A stretch of 43,883 nucleotides of DNA from Alphaproteobacteria bacterium. GTDB lineage: Bacteria > Pseudomonadota > Alphaproteobacteria > Rhizobiales > Beijerinckiaceae. The notes below the pieces were generated by a model, which saw only the letters and a program-made list of their open reading frames with translations, searched no databases and was not told the DNA's origin. Shown one piece after another: positions 9,878-21,087 of the stretch. Position numbers and translations under genes: made by a program. The DNA lies in assembly GCA_029979185.1 (NCBI GenBank), contig JAPOIA010000004.1:1-43883 (forward strand), in the 5' to 3' direction. Every line of letters starts with the position of its first letter. The first letter of the stretch is position 1.

Positions 9878-10492
9878 CTACGAATGGGAGAAAATATCCT
9901 CTTCGGCCCAGCCCATCAAATCGAGACGTGCGCGGTCCGGCAGGAAACGGAAACAGGCCTGGGCAACCTCCGTCCTTCCTTCGCGTTCCAGCATCGCATC
10001 CAGCTTGTCGCGCATGGCGTGCAGATGCAGGACGTCCGAGGCGGCATATTCCTGTTGCGCCTTGGTGAGTTCCGCCGCGCCCCAGTCCGAGGACTGCTGT
10101 TGCTTGGACATGTCTATGCCGAGCAGCTCGCGGGCCAGATCCTTCAGCCCGTGCCGGTCGGTATAGGTGCGGGTCAGGCGCGAGGCGATCTTGGTGCAAT
10201 AGACCGGCTCCGGCATGGCGCCGAAGGCGTTGTAGAGCACGGCAAGGTCGAAGCGGCCGAAGTGGAAGATTTTCGTGACCTTCGGATCGGCGAGCAGCCG
10301 CTGCAGGTTGGGGGCGGATGTCTGTCCGGCTGCAATTTGCACCACATCGGCCGACCCGTCGCCCGCCGACAGTTGTACCACGCAGAGCCTGTCGCGATGC
10401 GGGTTCAGCCCGAGCGTTTCGGTATCGATGGCGACAGAATCGCCGAATGTGGAATTGTCGGGCAGATCGCCCTTGTGCAGTCTGATGGTCAT
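9878..10492 (-). CDS. rnd: Ribonuclease D (3'-5' exonuclease domain)
   Basis: VAIDTETLGLNPHRDRLCVVQLS (Exo I), FHFGRFDLAVL (Exo II), YAASDVLHLHAM (Exo III); start at MTIRLHKGD. Confidence 0.88.
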   Translation of the reverse strand: MTIRLHKGDLPDNSTFGDSVAIDTETLGLNPHRDRLCVVQLSAGDGSADVVQIAAGQTSAPNLQRLLADPKVTKIFHFGRFDLAVLYNAFGAMPEPVYCTKIASRLTRTYTDRHGLKDLARELLGIDMSKQQQSSDWGAAELTKAQQEYAASDVLHLHAMRDKLDAMLEREGRTEVAQACFRFLPDRARLDLMGWAEEDIFSHS

Positions 10493-10654
10493 CCCGGCGG
10501 CAGCTCCAAAAATCGTCTCCAAAATCGGCAATGCCGAATCCTGCCGGAACCATAGCACACACTCGGCGGGCGAAAGCAGTGCAATAGCGAAAAATCGGCG
10601 GTCGGGATTGCCACCCGGCCTGTTTTCTGTTGCGTCGATCTGTTTTCGCCGAGA

Positions 10655-11716
10655 CTATTCGAACTTGCTGAGCGCCAGCGCCTTCTTGATGATCTCCGGC
10701 GGCGTCGATTTGAAGCCCTCCATGATTTCGCCGATGCGCTTGCCTTCCATCGGCTCGAAAGTCACGTTGAGCTTCTTGCCGTCGGCGACGGTGCCGGGAT
10801 CTTTCATGGTATCCATCAGCGCCTTGCGCAGGGCTGCGACCCGGTTCGCCGGCGTGCCGGGCGGGGCGAAGACGGGCCGCGTAATCGACGTAGGCCGGAA
10901 CAGGATTTCACCGATCTTCTTCATCTCGTCGGTAGGCAGGAACTTGCGGACGCTGACCGCATCGCCGAAAGTCGCAACCTTGTCCTTGTCGAGATTGACG
11001 TGGAATACGACCTTCAGATCGCCAGATTCCAGTTCGCTCTTATAGGCGGTCTTCACCGAGGATTCGTACATGCCGCAGGTTGCGTCGACCTCGCCCTTCT
11101 GGGCGGCGAGCATGACCGCCTTTGTGCCGCGATAGCCGTGTACCACCTTGATTGGCGCTTTCGCCACGTGCTTCAGGAACATTGGAAAGCGCGTCGTCTC
11201 GGTCTCTGGCGACAGCGAGCCGAAGACGATGGTCTTCTTTGATTTTATCATATCATCGAGCGTCCTGATGCCGACGCCGGCGCCCTTCCATACCGCGCAG
11301 GAATTGGTGTCGTTGTGCATGGAGCCGATCCATTCGAACTTCGCCGGATCGTATTTGGCGTTCTTGTTGCCGAATAATGGCTCCAGCATCACTGCGGCCG
11401 CGGCAACGCCGAGCATGGTGCCGTCCTTCGGCGCGACGGAGTAAATCCACCCGGCGACACGCATGCTGCCTGCACCGGGCATGTTGGCGACGACGACAGT
11501 CGGATTGCCGGGAATGTGCTTCGACAGGTGCCGCGCGACGAGACGGGTCGTCGTATCGTAGCCGCCGCCGGCACCGAACCCAACGTTCAGCGTAATCGTC
11601 TTGCCCTTGTAGAAGTCGGCTACGGCATCGGCGCGCGCTGTACTTGACACCAATCCGGCCACCAGCGCGGCAAGAGAAATAGCGCTGGCGTGGCGCATTC
11701 TGCGAGAAACCGTCAT
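10655..11716 (-). CDS. Tripartite tricarboxylate transporter substrate-binding protein (TctC/Bug family)
   Basis: Signal peptide, DFYKGKTITLNVGFGAGGGYDTTTRLVARHLSKHIPGNPTVVVANMPGAGS. Confidence 0.88.
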   Translation of the reverse strand: MTVSRRMRHASAISLAALVAGLVSSTARADAVADFYKGKTITLNVGFGAGGGYDTTTRLVARHLSKHIPGNPTVVVANMPGAGSMRVAGWIYSVAPKDGTMLGVAAAAVMLEPLFGNKNAKYDPAKFEWIGSMHNDTNSCAVWKGAGVGIRTLDDMIKSKKTIVFGSLSPETETTRFPMFLKHVAKAPIKVVHGYRGTKAVMLAAQKGEVDATCGMYESSVKTAYKSELESGDLKVVFHVNLDKDKVATFGDAVSVRKFLPTDEMKKIGEILFRPTSITRPVFAPPGTPANRVAALRKALMDTMKDPGTVADGKKLNVTFEPMEGKRIGEIMEGFKSTPPEIIKKALALSKFE

Positions 11717-11904
11717 TCAATCCTCCCTGCAGCGCATCGTCCGATGCGCCTGTTGTTCGCCCTTCTGACCAGGCAGAGGGCAGGCTATTCCCTTTGCGGA
11801 ATGCCGGCAATCGGGAAATGGTGCCTTCGATTGACTGGCGAGGCCTGGGCGGTCAAAAAAGAGGCGGGAGTGAGTTGAGGCGCATAATATTGGGGAGGTT
11901 TGCC

Positions 11905-13167
11905 ATGTCCGTCAGGCGGCTGCGTATTGGCATGATCGGCATCGGCGTCGGTGGGGCAGAGATCCTGCGGGCCATGGACGGGATGGAGACGATCGAGGTG
12001 GTCGCCGGGGCGGACCTCGTGCCGGAGACGCTGCGGCGCTTCAATGAGCGCTTTCCGGAAGCGCGCACCTACCTGTCGGCGGAAGAATTGTGCCGCGACG
12101 ACAATGTGGACGCTGTCTGGGTGTCCTCGCCTAACCGCTTCCATGCCGAGCACACGATCATGGCCGCCAATCATGGCAAGCATATCGTCGTGGAAAAGCC
12201 GATGGCGATTTCACTGGCAGAGGCGGGAGCGATGGTCGAGGCGGCGGAGAAGAACGGCGTCAAACTGCTGGCCGGCCATACCCGCGCCTTCACGACGCCG
12301 ATCCGCGCCATGCGAAAGATCATCCAGTCCGGCTACTACGGTCAGCTTCGCGCGCTCAACATCTGGTCCTATTCCGACTGGATGCTGCGGCCCAGGACCG
12401 CCGATGAGCTCGATATCAACCAGGGGGGAGGTATCCCCTACCGGCAGGGGCCGCACCAGGTCGATACGGTGCGGTTGCTCGGCGGCGGGCTGGTCCGCTC
12501 GATCCGCGCCCAGACAGGCGACTGGATGAAGGAGCGTTCCATCCCCGGCTATTATTCGGCGTTCCTGGAATTCGAGAACGGCCTGCCGGCGACCATCGTC
12601 CATAACGGCTATGGCTATTTCGTCGGCGCCGAACTGGTGCCGTGGGGCTCCGACAAGCACATATACACAGCGCAGCAGCGTGGCGACATCCGCCGTCAGT
12701 TGCGGGCGGGTACCCGCGACGAGACCACGGACAAGCAGTCGATCCGCATCGGTGGTTCACGCGAGAAGGAATATTTCTACGACGAATCGAAGAACCCCTG
12801 GGTGCCGGAGGATATGGGTTTCGCTATCGCCAGTCTCGACCGGGCGGACCTGCGGCAATCGCAGTTCGGTGTTTTCGTCCACGACGACGACGGCAAACAC
12901 GATCTCGACGTGGTTCCGGATCATGAAATGGGCATGGTGCAGCGCCGCGCCGAGCTGGAGGAACTCTATGCGTCGGTCGTTCATGGTACGCCGCTGTGGC
13001 ATGACGGGCGCTGGGGTATGGCGACGCTGGAGGTATGCCTTGCCATCATCGAGTCGGCGAAGCAGCGCAGGGAAATCATGCTGCAGCACCAGATGCCGGT
13101 GCGAGACGACTATGATGCGGACATGGCCGTGCCGCTGCCGGTTACAATGGCCGGCGGGAAGCACTAG
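11905..13167 (+). CDS. Gfo/Idh/MocA-family oxidoreductase (phthalate dihydrodiol dehydrogenase-like)
   Basis: RIGMIGIGVGGAEILRAM Rossmann motif, VVEKPMAISLAEA, GGGIPYRQGPHQVDTVRLLGGG. Confidence 0.85.
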   Translation: MSVRRLRIGMIGIGVGGAEILRAMDGMETIEVVAGADLVPETLRRFNERFPEARTYLSAEELCRDDNVDAVWVSSPNRFHAEHTIMAANHGKHIVVEKPMAISLAEAGAMVEAAEKNGVKLLAGHTRAFTTPIRAMRKIIQSGYYGQLRALNIWSYSDWMLRPRTADELDINQGGGIPYRQGPHQVDTVRLLGGGLVRSIRAQTGDWMKERSIPGYYSAFLEFENGLPATIVHNGYGYFVGAELVPWGSDKHIYTAQQRGDIRRQLRAGTRDETTDKQSIRIGGSREKEYFYDESKNPWVPEDMGFAIASLDRADLRQSQFGVFVHDDDGKHDLDVVPDHEMGMVQRRAELEELYASVVHGTPLWHDGRWGMATLEVCLAIIESAKQRREIMLQHQMPVRDDYDADMAVPLPVTMAGGKH

Positions 13168-13177
13168 ATAAAGGTAT

Positions 13178-13272
13178 GTGATCCCGGAAGCGGTAGAGCC
13201 GCTATCCAGGATCTCCCAAGTGTATGCGGATAGCGGTCCCGGATAAATGCTCTGCATTTTCCGGGATGACGG
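13178..13272. repeat. BIME-like palindromic repeat upstream of trpF
   Basis: Palindrome 1 GATCCCGGAAGCGGTAGAGCCGCTATCCAGGATC; palindrome 2 GGTCCCGGATAAATGCTCTGCATTTTCCGGGATGAC (13235-13270), matching 262-297. Confidence 0.8.
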
Positions 13273-13279
13273 AAACAGA

Positions 13280-13939
13280 ATGCTCACTTCAGTCACGATA
13301 AAAATCTGCGGGCTTTCGACGCCCAATACCTTGCAGGCGGCGCTGGATGCGGGGACCGATATGGTCGGCTTCGTCTTTTTCGCGCCAAGCCCGCGCAACA
13401 TTTCCTTCGATCTTGCCCGTGGTCTGGGCTCCTTGGCCAAGGGGCAGGCGGACAAGGTAGCGCTCAGCGTCGATGCTGACGATGCGCTGCTCGACCAGGC
13501 GGTGGCGGCCCTGCAACCGGATATCCTGCAACTTCACGGCAAGGAAAGCCCGGCGCGGATCGCGGTGCTCAAGGACCGTTACAAGCTGCCGGTGATGAAG
13601 GCGATCCATGTGTCCGAAGCTGCGGACCTTGCAGTCATGAACGAATACGAGGACGCAGCCGACCGGCTGCTGTTTGACGCCAAGCCCCCGAAAGGTGCGG
13701 TCCTGCCCGGCGGCAATGGCGCGGTATTCGACTGGACGATCCTGCATGGTGTGAAGACCGCAAAACCGTGGATGCTGTCCGGCGGGCTCGACGCTTCCAA
13801 TGTCAGCGAGGCGATCCATGTTACCCGCGCTCACGGTGTAGACGTATCGTCCGGCGTCGAAAGCGCCCCTGGCATAAAGGACGAAGGACTGATCCGCGCT
13901 TTTGTGAAAGCGGCGCGTGAGGCGGCGGCAAGCTTCTGA
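13280..13939 (+). CDS. trpF: Phosphoribosylanthranilate isomerase
   Basis: VTIKICGLSTPNTLQAALDAGTDMVGFVFFAPSPRNIS; C-terminal DVSSGVESAPGIKD. Confidence 0.95.
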   Translation: MLTSVTIKICGLSTPNTLQAALDAGTDMVGFVFFAPSPRNISFDLARGLGSLAKGQADKVALSVDADDALLDQAVAALQPDILQLHGKESPARIAVLKDRYKLPVMKAIHVSEAADLAVMNEYEDAADRLLFDAKPPKGAVLPGGNGAVFDWTILHGVKTAKPWMLSGGLDASNVSEAIHVTRAHGVDVSSGVESAPGIKDEGLIRAFVKAAREAAASF

Positions 13940-14020
13940 CGGCCTGGCTTTGAGGGTGTGGCTTTGAGGGCTTGGCGCGGCGGTCCATAGCGAATAGAAC
14001 GCTACCGACAGGAGCCATCC

Positions 14021-15265
14021 ATGAACGAACATCTCAATTCCTTCCGCAGCGGGCCGGACGAGACCGGGCATTTCGGTATTTTCGGCGGCCGTTTCGTCGC
14101 CGAGACATTGATGCCGCTCATCCTCGATCTCGAAAAGGCCTATGGCGAGGCCAAGGCCGATCCGTCCTTCCAGGCCGAACTTGACCATCTGGCCAAGCAC
14201 TATGTCGGGCGGCCTAGTCCTCTGTATTTCGCCGAGCGGATTACCGAGCATTTGCGTGGGGTTGCGGCGAAGAATGGCGGCTCGGGCGGGGCGAAGGTCT
14301 ATTTCAAGCGCGACGAGCTGAACCATACCGGTGCGCACAAGATCAATAACGTTCTTGGTCAGATCCTGCTCGCCCGGCGGATGGGCAAGAAGCGGATCAT
14401 TGCCGAGACGGGAGCGGGTCAACACGGGGTCGCGACCGCGACGGCCTGCGCAAAATACGGGCTGGAATGCGTCGTCTATATGGGTGCGGTCGATGTGGAG
14501 CGTCAGAAGCCTAACGTCTTCCGCATGAAGCTGCTGGGCGCCAAGGTCGTGCCGGTGCAGTCCGGAGCACGCACCCTGAAGGACGCAATGAACGAGGCGC
14601 TGCGCGATTGGGTGACCAATGTCGCCGACACGTTCTACTGCATCGGCACGGCGGCCGGCCCGCATCCCTATCCTGCCATGGTGCGGGATTTCCAGTGCGT
14701 GATTGGCAACGAAACCCGCTGGCAGATGGAAGAGGCGGAAGGGCGGTTGCCGGATTCGCTGATTGCGGCAATTGGCGGCGGCTCCAACGCCATCGGCCTG
14801 TTCCATCCCTTCCTCGACGATCCATCGGTGGAAATCTACGGTGTGGAAGCGGCTGGCTACGGGCTCGAGGTGCCGGACGGCCATGCAGCCTCGCTTGCGG
14901 GTGGACGCGCTGGCGTACTGCATGGCAATCGCACGTATCTGCTGATGGACGAGGATGGCCAGATCAACGAAGGCCATTCGATTTCCGCCGGTCTCGACTA
15001 TCCCGGCATCGGACCGGAACACGCCTGGCTGAAGGAATCGGGCCGTGTGACATATCTGTCGGCGACGGACAAGGAAGCGCTGGCGGCGTTCCAGTTGTCC
15101 TCGCAGCTGGAAGGCATCATCCCGGCGCTCGAGCCCAGTCATGCGCTAGCGAAAGTCATCGAGCTTGCGCCGCAAAAGCCGCGCGACCATCTAATGGTCA
15201 TGAACATGTGCGGGCGTGGTGACAAGGATATCTTCGCCGTCGCCGAGCATCTGGGCGGAATGTAA
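14021..15265 (+). CDS. trpB: Tryptophan synthase beta chain
   Basis: [21 protein letters not shown]-lysine motif [38 protein letters not shown]. Confidence 0.97.
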   Translation: MNEHLNSFRSGPDETGHFGIFGGRFVAETLMPLILDLEKAYGEAKADPSFQAELDHLAKHYVGRPSPLYFAERITEHLRGVAAKNGGSGGAKVYFKRDELNHTGAHKINNVLGQILLARRMGKKRIIAETGAGQHGVATATACAKYGLECVVYMGAVDVERQKPNVFRMKLLGAKVVPVQSGARTLKDAMNEALRDWVTNVADTFYCIGTAAGPHPYPAMVRDFQCVIGNETRWQMEEAEGRLPDSLIAAIGGGSNAIGLFHPFLDDPSVEIYGVEAAGYGLEVPDGHAASLAGGRAGVLHGNRTYLLMDEDGQINEGHSISAGLDYPGIGPEHAWLKESGRVTYLSATDKEALAAFQLSSQLEGIIPALEPSHALAKVIELAPQKPRDHLMVMNMCGRGDKDIFAVAEHLGGM

Positions 15266-15291
15266 GTTGCGCAGCCTTGCGCTCGCTTCGA

Positions 15292-15375
15292 TCAGCGCAA
15301 TGCAAATGCCAGCGCTGCGAGCAGCAGGATCAGGGTTCCCAGGCCGTGCAGCAGTCGTAAATTGGAATGGCGCAT
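15292..15375 (-). CDS. Possible 27-aa single-TM peptide
   Basis: MRHSNLRLLHGLGTLILLLAALAFALR; lies 11 nt downstream of the ferric-reductase-like gene on the same strand. Confidence 0.25.
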   Translation of the reverse strand: MRHSNLRLLHGLGTLILLLAALAFALR

Positions 15376-15386
15376 TGCTATCCCCG

Positions 15387-16759
15387 TCAATCGTAGCGGA
15401 AACGTTCGCTGACGATCTCGCCGGGCTTGACGCCCATTGCGCGCAGTGATCGCTCGACCGCATCCATCATCGGCAGCGGGCCACAGACATAGTATCGCGT
15501 TGCGGCATCGCGATCTGCAAGGCATTGTTCCAACACTGGTTGCGTCAGGTCTCCGGCAGGCCCTGTCCAGTCAGGCGGCGGTTCGCCGAGAACGAGGTGC
15601 AAGCGCAGGCCGATGCTTTCCCGCATTGCCTCCAGTTCATCGCGGGCAACGATCTGCCCGGAAATCCGGTTGCCATAGACAAGGGTGACAGGAACCTTCT
15701 CGCCGCGCCCATCAAGCGAGCGCAGCAACGACAGGACAGGTGCTATTCCGACCCCCCTGCGATGAATACGAGAGGGCCGGTCAGCCTGTCCGGCAGGATG
15801 AAACTGCCGTGCGGGCCGTCAATATATGCGGCTGTGCCGGGCTGAATTGATCCAAGCCGGTCCGTGAAGTCGCCGCTTTCCTTGATCGTGAACTCCATCC
15901 GCGGCAGCGCTGCCGGCGCCGACGATATCGAGAATGGATGTTCGGTGAGACTAAAGGGCGAATGCCCGATATTCAGCCAGACGAACTGCCCTGCAGCGAA
16001 GTTGCGGCTTTTCCCGCTCTCGGGCTCGATGACAACACGCCATGTGCGTAGTGCAGCTGGCTCCACTGCAACGACCTTGTACGGATCGCGGATCTGCATC
16101 AGAGGCCGCAGGCCATAGATGACGGCCAGCGAGCCGAAAGCGATGGCGCTGAGTAGCAGCCATATACCGGCCAGCAATGGGCTGGCGCTGTATGTGCCGA
16201 TGGACAGCATGTGATGCAGGCCGAGAGCCGCTATCGCGCCAGCACCCAGGCCATGGGTCAGGCGCCAGGCTTCGTAGCGGATTGGCAGCCGGTCGCGCCA
16301 GATGCCCATGGCCATGAGGAATATCAGCAGGATCCAGGCAACAACGCCTGTGCGCAGCCGCTCCGACATGAACAGGGTCAGCAGCAGGTCGCCGGCGCCG
16401 TCGCGCCCGGACATCAGCCTTGGCGCGGCGTAAAGCATCGGATGAACCAGTAAAAGGACGAAAAGCGTGCGCGCGGCAAGCTGGTGCAGATGCAGGATGA
16501 CATCAATGCCGGCCTTTCCGGAGATCAGGAAAAAGCGCCCGGACAGCAGGAACTGCGCGAGCAGCAGGGCGAAGCCGCTCATCGCCAGCGCTGCGGAAAA
16601 CTCGCGCCAGCGGTTTTCCGGTTCTTCGCCTGTCAGGGCAGCTATCGCCAGGGGTATCACGGCAAGCGCCAGCAGGAGGCTTGCTACGAGGCCCGGTGCA
16701 AACGCCCATTTACGGGCTTCGCGTGGCGTTGGTCCGCGCTCCTGTGGCGTTGTGTTCAT
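15387..16759 (-). pseudogene. Ferric reductase-like transmembrane flavoprotein / FNR oxidoreductase, frameshifted
   Basis: Frame 1 (15743-16759) has a multi-TM His-rich domain and FAD domain ending LVFIAGG-SE*. Frame 2 resumes GIAPVLSLLRSLDGRGEK...YYVCGPLPMMDAVERSL to stop at 15387. One extra G in the C6/G6 tract near 15752-15757 would give FIAGGVGIAPVLSLL. Confidence 0.82.
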
Positions 16760-17049
16760 TTCTTTTGATCGGCAATGTGCCGGATGATGAGGGCGCGGTC
16801 CTCAGCGGAAGGCGGGTAATGCTTGCTCAGGACCCCATCCAGCCAGGTCTTACGTTTTGTGTCGTCCGGTTCCTTTCTTAGCCAGCCGCTGATCGCACGT
16901 TTACCGTGACACTCACCGCAACTCTTCTTAAAGGCCTGATCTGCTTCGTCCGCCCGGACGTTTGAGGCGAGGGGCGCCACTGCGAGAGCGAGCAGCATCG
17001 CCAGGAGAGCCAGCCAGCGCGAGCGGCCTGGGGCAGAGCATAGTCGCAT
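16756..17049 (-). CDS. Small c-type cytochrome-like protein
   Basis: Signal peptide and one CXXCH motif (KKSCGECHGKR); 4-nt overlap with the start of the downstream reductase. Confidence 0.75.
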   Translation of the reverse strand: MRLCSAPGRSRWLALLAMLLALAVAPLASNVRADEADQAFKKSCGECHGKRAISGWLRKEPDDTKRKTWLDGVLSKHYPPSAEDRALIIRHIADQKK

Positions 17050-17222
17050 GATTCTCCTCCTCACTGCATCGGGAGAAAGCAATCTTGCATGATTTTGTGT
17101 CGATTTATTTGAGCCAGCGCAAAACCGCTATCTTTGTGAGCCGCTAACCGCAGAGTTCGTTCAGCGTGTTGCTCCTACGCGCGCTCTTTTTGTAGTGCGC
17201 CTTTCCCCTCACCTGAGAATGC

Positions 17223-17549
17223 TTACCCTTTTTTGCGGGCAGCCTGTTCTGCGCGGTCGGCCATGCGCTTGATCATTTCCTTGGTCAGCGCACCGGTGCG
17301 CCTGGCTTCCTTGCGTGCGTAGAGACCTTCGGGCTTGTCAGGCTCCGACGCCGCGGTCTCTTCTTCCGTAGCGGTCAGCGCCTGGATGGCGCGGCCCGAA
17401 GTCGTTTCGGCGGCGTAATCATGGAAAACGGAATCGGGATCCCATAGCGCCGCCTCGCGCGCGGTTTCTTCCCTGTCCTTATCCTTATCCTTTCCGGCCA
17501 CGACGTCCTTCTTCCGGCTTTCATCTTCAATTCGCGGTTTATCGGTCAT
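17223..17549 (-). CDS. Charged hypothetical protein
   Basis: MTDKPRIEDESRKKDVVAGKDKDKDREETAREAALWDPDSVFHDYAAE; start overlaps the end of the GNAT gene. Confidence 0.55.
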   Translation of the reverse strand: MTDKPRIEDESRKKDVVAGKDKDKDREETAREAALWDPDSVFHDYAAETTSGRAIQALTATEEETAASEPDKPEGLYARKEARRTGALTKEMIKRMADRAEQAARKKG

Positions 17550-18027
17550 TCGGGCTTTGCCCGTCAAGTCCGGGGAAACCCGCAAGATTTCGCAAAGCCT
17601 GCCCGGAAATCGCATAGGCACACGCTTGCACAGACCGTTCGGAAAAGCCCAGTGATGTATAGAAGCTGTTTGCTCCATCATTCGTCAACGCTGCCGAAAG
17701 GGTTATTGCAGCGCATCCGCCTGCGAGTGCTTCGCTGGCAAGATGTTCCATGAATTTGCGGCCGAGGCCCAATCGGCGGAACTGCGGCTTCACGAACATC
17801 AGGTCCAGATGCCGGATGCGCAAGCCGCGCAGCAGGTTCGGCCAGTCGTAAGTCATGGCGCTTCCGACCGGGAGGCCGTTGACAATGGCCAGGTGAATTT
17901 GTCCGATTGCGCTTTCGCCATGGCAGTATCGCGCGACAGATTCTGTCGTTGCAACATGGTTGTCGCCATGGAAAGACATCAGTGCCGTGATCATGTCCGC
18001 GGCGCTCGCGCATTCGCAATTCAGCAT
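17539..18027 (-). CDS. GNAT-family N-acetyltransferase
   Basis: LDLMFVKPQFRRLGLGRKFMEHLASEALAGG acetyl-CoA-binding motif; NSFYTSLGFSE. Confidence 0.8.
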   Translation of the reverse strand: MLNCECASAADMITALMSFHGDNHVATTESVARYCHGESAIGQIHLAIVNGLPVGSAMTYDWPNLLRGLRIRHLDLMFVKPQFRRLGLGRKFMEHLASEALAGGCAAITLSAALTNDGANSFYTSLGFSERSVQACAYAISGQALRNLAGFPGLDGQSPNDR

Positions 18028-18273
18028 CGGTCGAAAAGTGAATTCAGGGCAGGTGGCGTCTTCTGGTGCGATGCTCGGCTTCGAGGGCGTGGCTTTTTCT
18101 CCACGAGGGCAGTTGCGGCAATACTCTTTCAGAAGTTGTCAGGCTGCAGTGCCCTGTCGCACAGGTCCGGCATAGCCGGAGGCAGGCGAAAATAGGCGGC
18201 AACGGCTTGGAAAGTGCTGCGCTTGGGCGTAGAAGCGGGCATTCGGAATTTACCGCAACAGCGAGAGACCGCC

Positions 18274-19890
<1,617 letters not shown>

Positions 19891-19925
19891 GGAAGCAAAG
19901 CGGTCGGCAAGAGTGGAAGCCGAAG

Positions 19926-20981
19926 ATGAAAAGTTATCAGACAGGCTTGCTCCATCACCGGCCGGACAAGTCTTCTCCTGGTTACACGATCATCGCGCCG
20001 ATGCGGCACGAGTCCAGTTACATCGTGAACATGGAAGGCGAGGTCGTTCATGAATGGAAGCTGCCGGGCCCCTTGGGGTCCAAGGCTTTCCTGCTACCCA
20101 ACGGCAACCTGCTGTGTTCCGTCGTAACGGCGGATGGCATTCCCATTCCCGGCGCGAAAGGCGGCCGCATTCTCGAACTGGGTTGGGATGGCAATATCGT
20201 CTGGGAGCATATCGATCACAGCCAGCACCACGACATTGTCCGGCTCGACAACGGCAACACGTTGTACCTGTCGCGGGAAGTCTTGAGCGACGAGGATGCG
20301 GCGAAAGTGATCGGGGGGCTTCCGGGAACGGAAATAAAGGGCAAGATATTCGGCGATGTAGCCCGCGAAGTGAATGTGGATGGAGAGCTTGTCTGGGAGT
20401 TGTATTTCAAGGATGCCGATTTCGAGACGTTTCCGCTGGCGTCGGATTGCCATCGCGGTGAATGGGCCCATGCGAATTCAATAGCCGCCACCTTGGATGG
20501 CGATGTTCTGGTGAGCTTCCGGCATCTCGACACGATCATGATAGTCGGACGCGAAACGAAAGAGATAGTCTGGCACATGCGGGACCAGACCTGGGGTCAT
20601 CAGCACAATGCCGAAATGTTACCCAATGGAAACATAACGCTCTTTGCAAACGGCATGAACAACCTGCATCAGCCTTTGCACTCGCGTGCGCTGGAAATTG
20701 AACCCAAGTCCGGCAAGATCGTCTGGCAATACATGGACCCGCAACGGTGGACCTTTTTCAGTCCCGTCATGAGCGGGATACAGCGGCTGGAGAACGGCAA
20801 TTCGCTGATTTGCGAAGCGCTTAGCGGACGGGTGTTCGAGGTGGATGGCGCGGGGAAGATCGTGTGGGACTATATCGTTCCGATGCATCATCCCAATCCG
20901 GTGGTGCATGGTTCCAGCAACATCCTGTTCCGGGCCTATCGCTACGCGCCGGATTCAGCGGAAATTGCTGGGAGGCTTTAG
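19926..20981 (+). CDS. Arylsulfotransferase (ASST)-family beta-propeller protein
   Basis: Repeated blade motifs G.IVWE/Y; GEWAHANSIAATLDGDVLVSFRHLDTIMIV; GHQHNAEMLPNGNITLF. Confidence 0.82.
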   Translation: MKSYQTGLLHHRPDKSSPGYTIIAPMRHESSYIVNMEGEVVHEWKLPGPLGSKAFLLPNGNLLCSVVTADGIPIPGAKGGRILELGWDGNIVWEHIDHSQHHDIVRLDNGNTLYLSREVLSDEDAAKVIGGLPGTEIKGKIFGDVAREVNVDGELVWELYFKDADFETFPLASDCHRGEWAHANSIAATLDGDVLVSFRHLDTIMIVGRETKEIVWHMRDQTWGHQHNAEMLPNGNITLFANGMNNLHQPLHSRALEIEPKSGKIVWQYMDPQRWTFFSPVMSGIQRLENGNSLICEALSGRVFEVDGAGKIVWDYIVPMHHPNPVVHGSSNILFRAYRYAPDSAEIAGRL

Positions 20982-21087
20982 GCTTATATCACTATAGTGT
21001 TTCTGGTTTGATGAGGCGCTCCAGCGGACCGATTGGTGCAGTGATTTTCCTTCAAATAGTTGAACCCGATTCATACTAGGACTGATT

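Noticed and set aside
13289-15142. 617-aa minus-strand ORF
   Set aside because: Antisense to trpF and trpB; composition typical of a shadow frame.
20985-21005. Short palindrome CACTATAGTG between the ASST-like gene and the P450
   Set aside because: Too short and isolated to assign as an operator or terminator.
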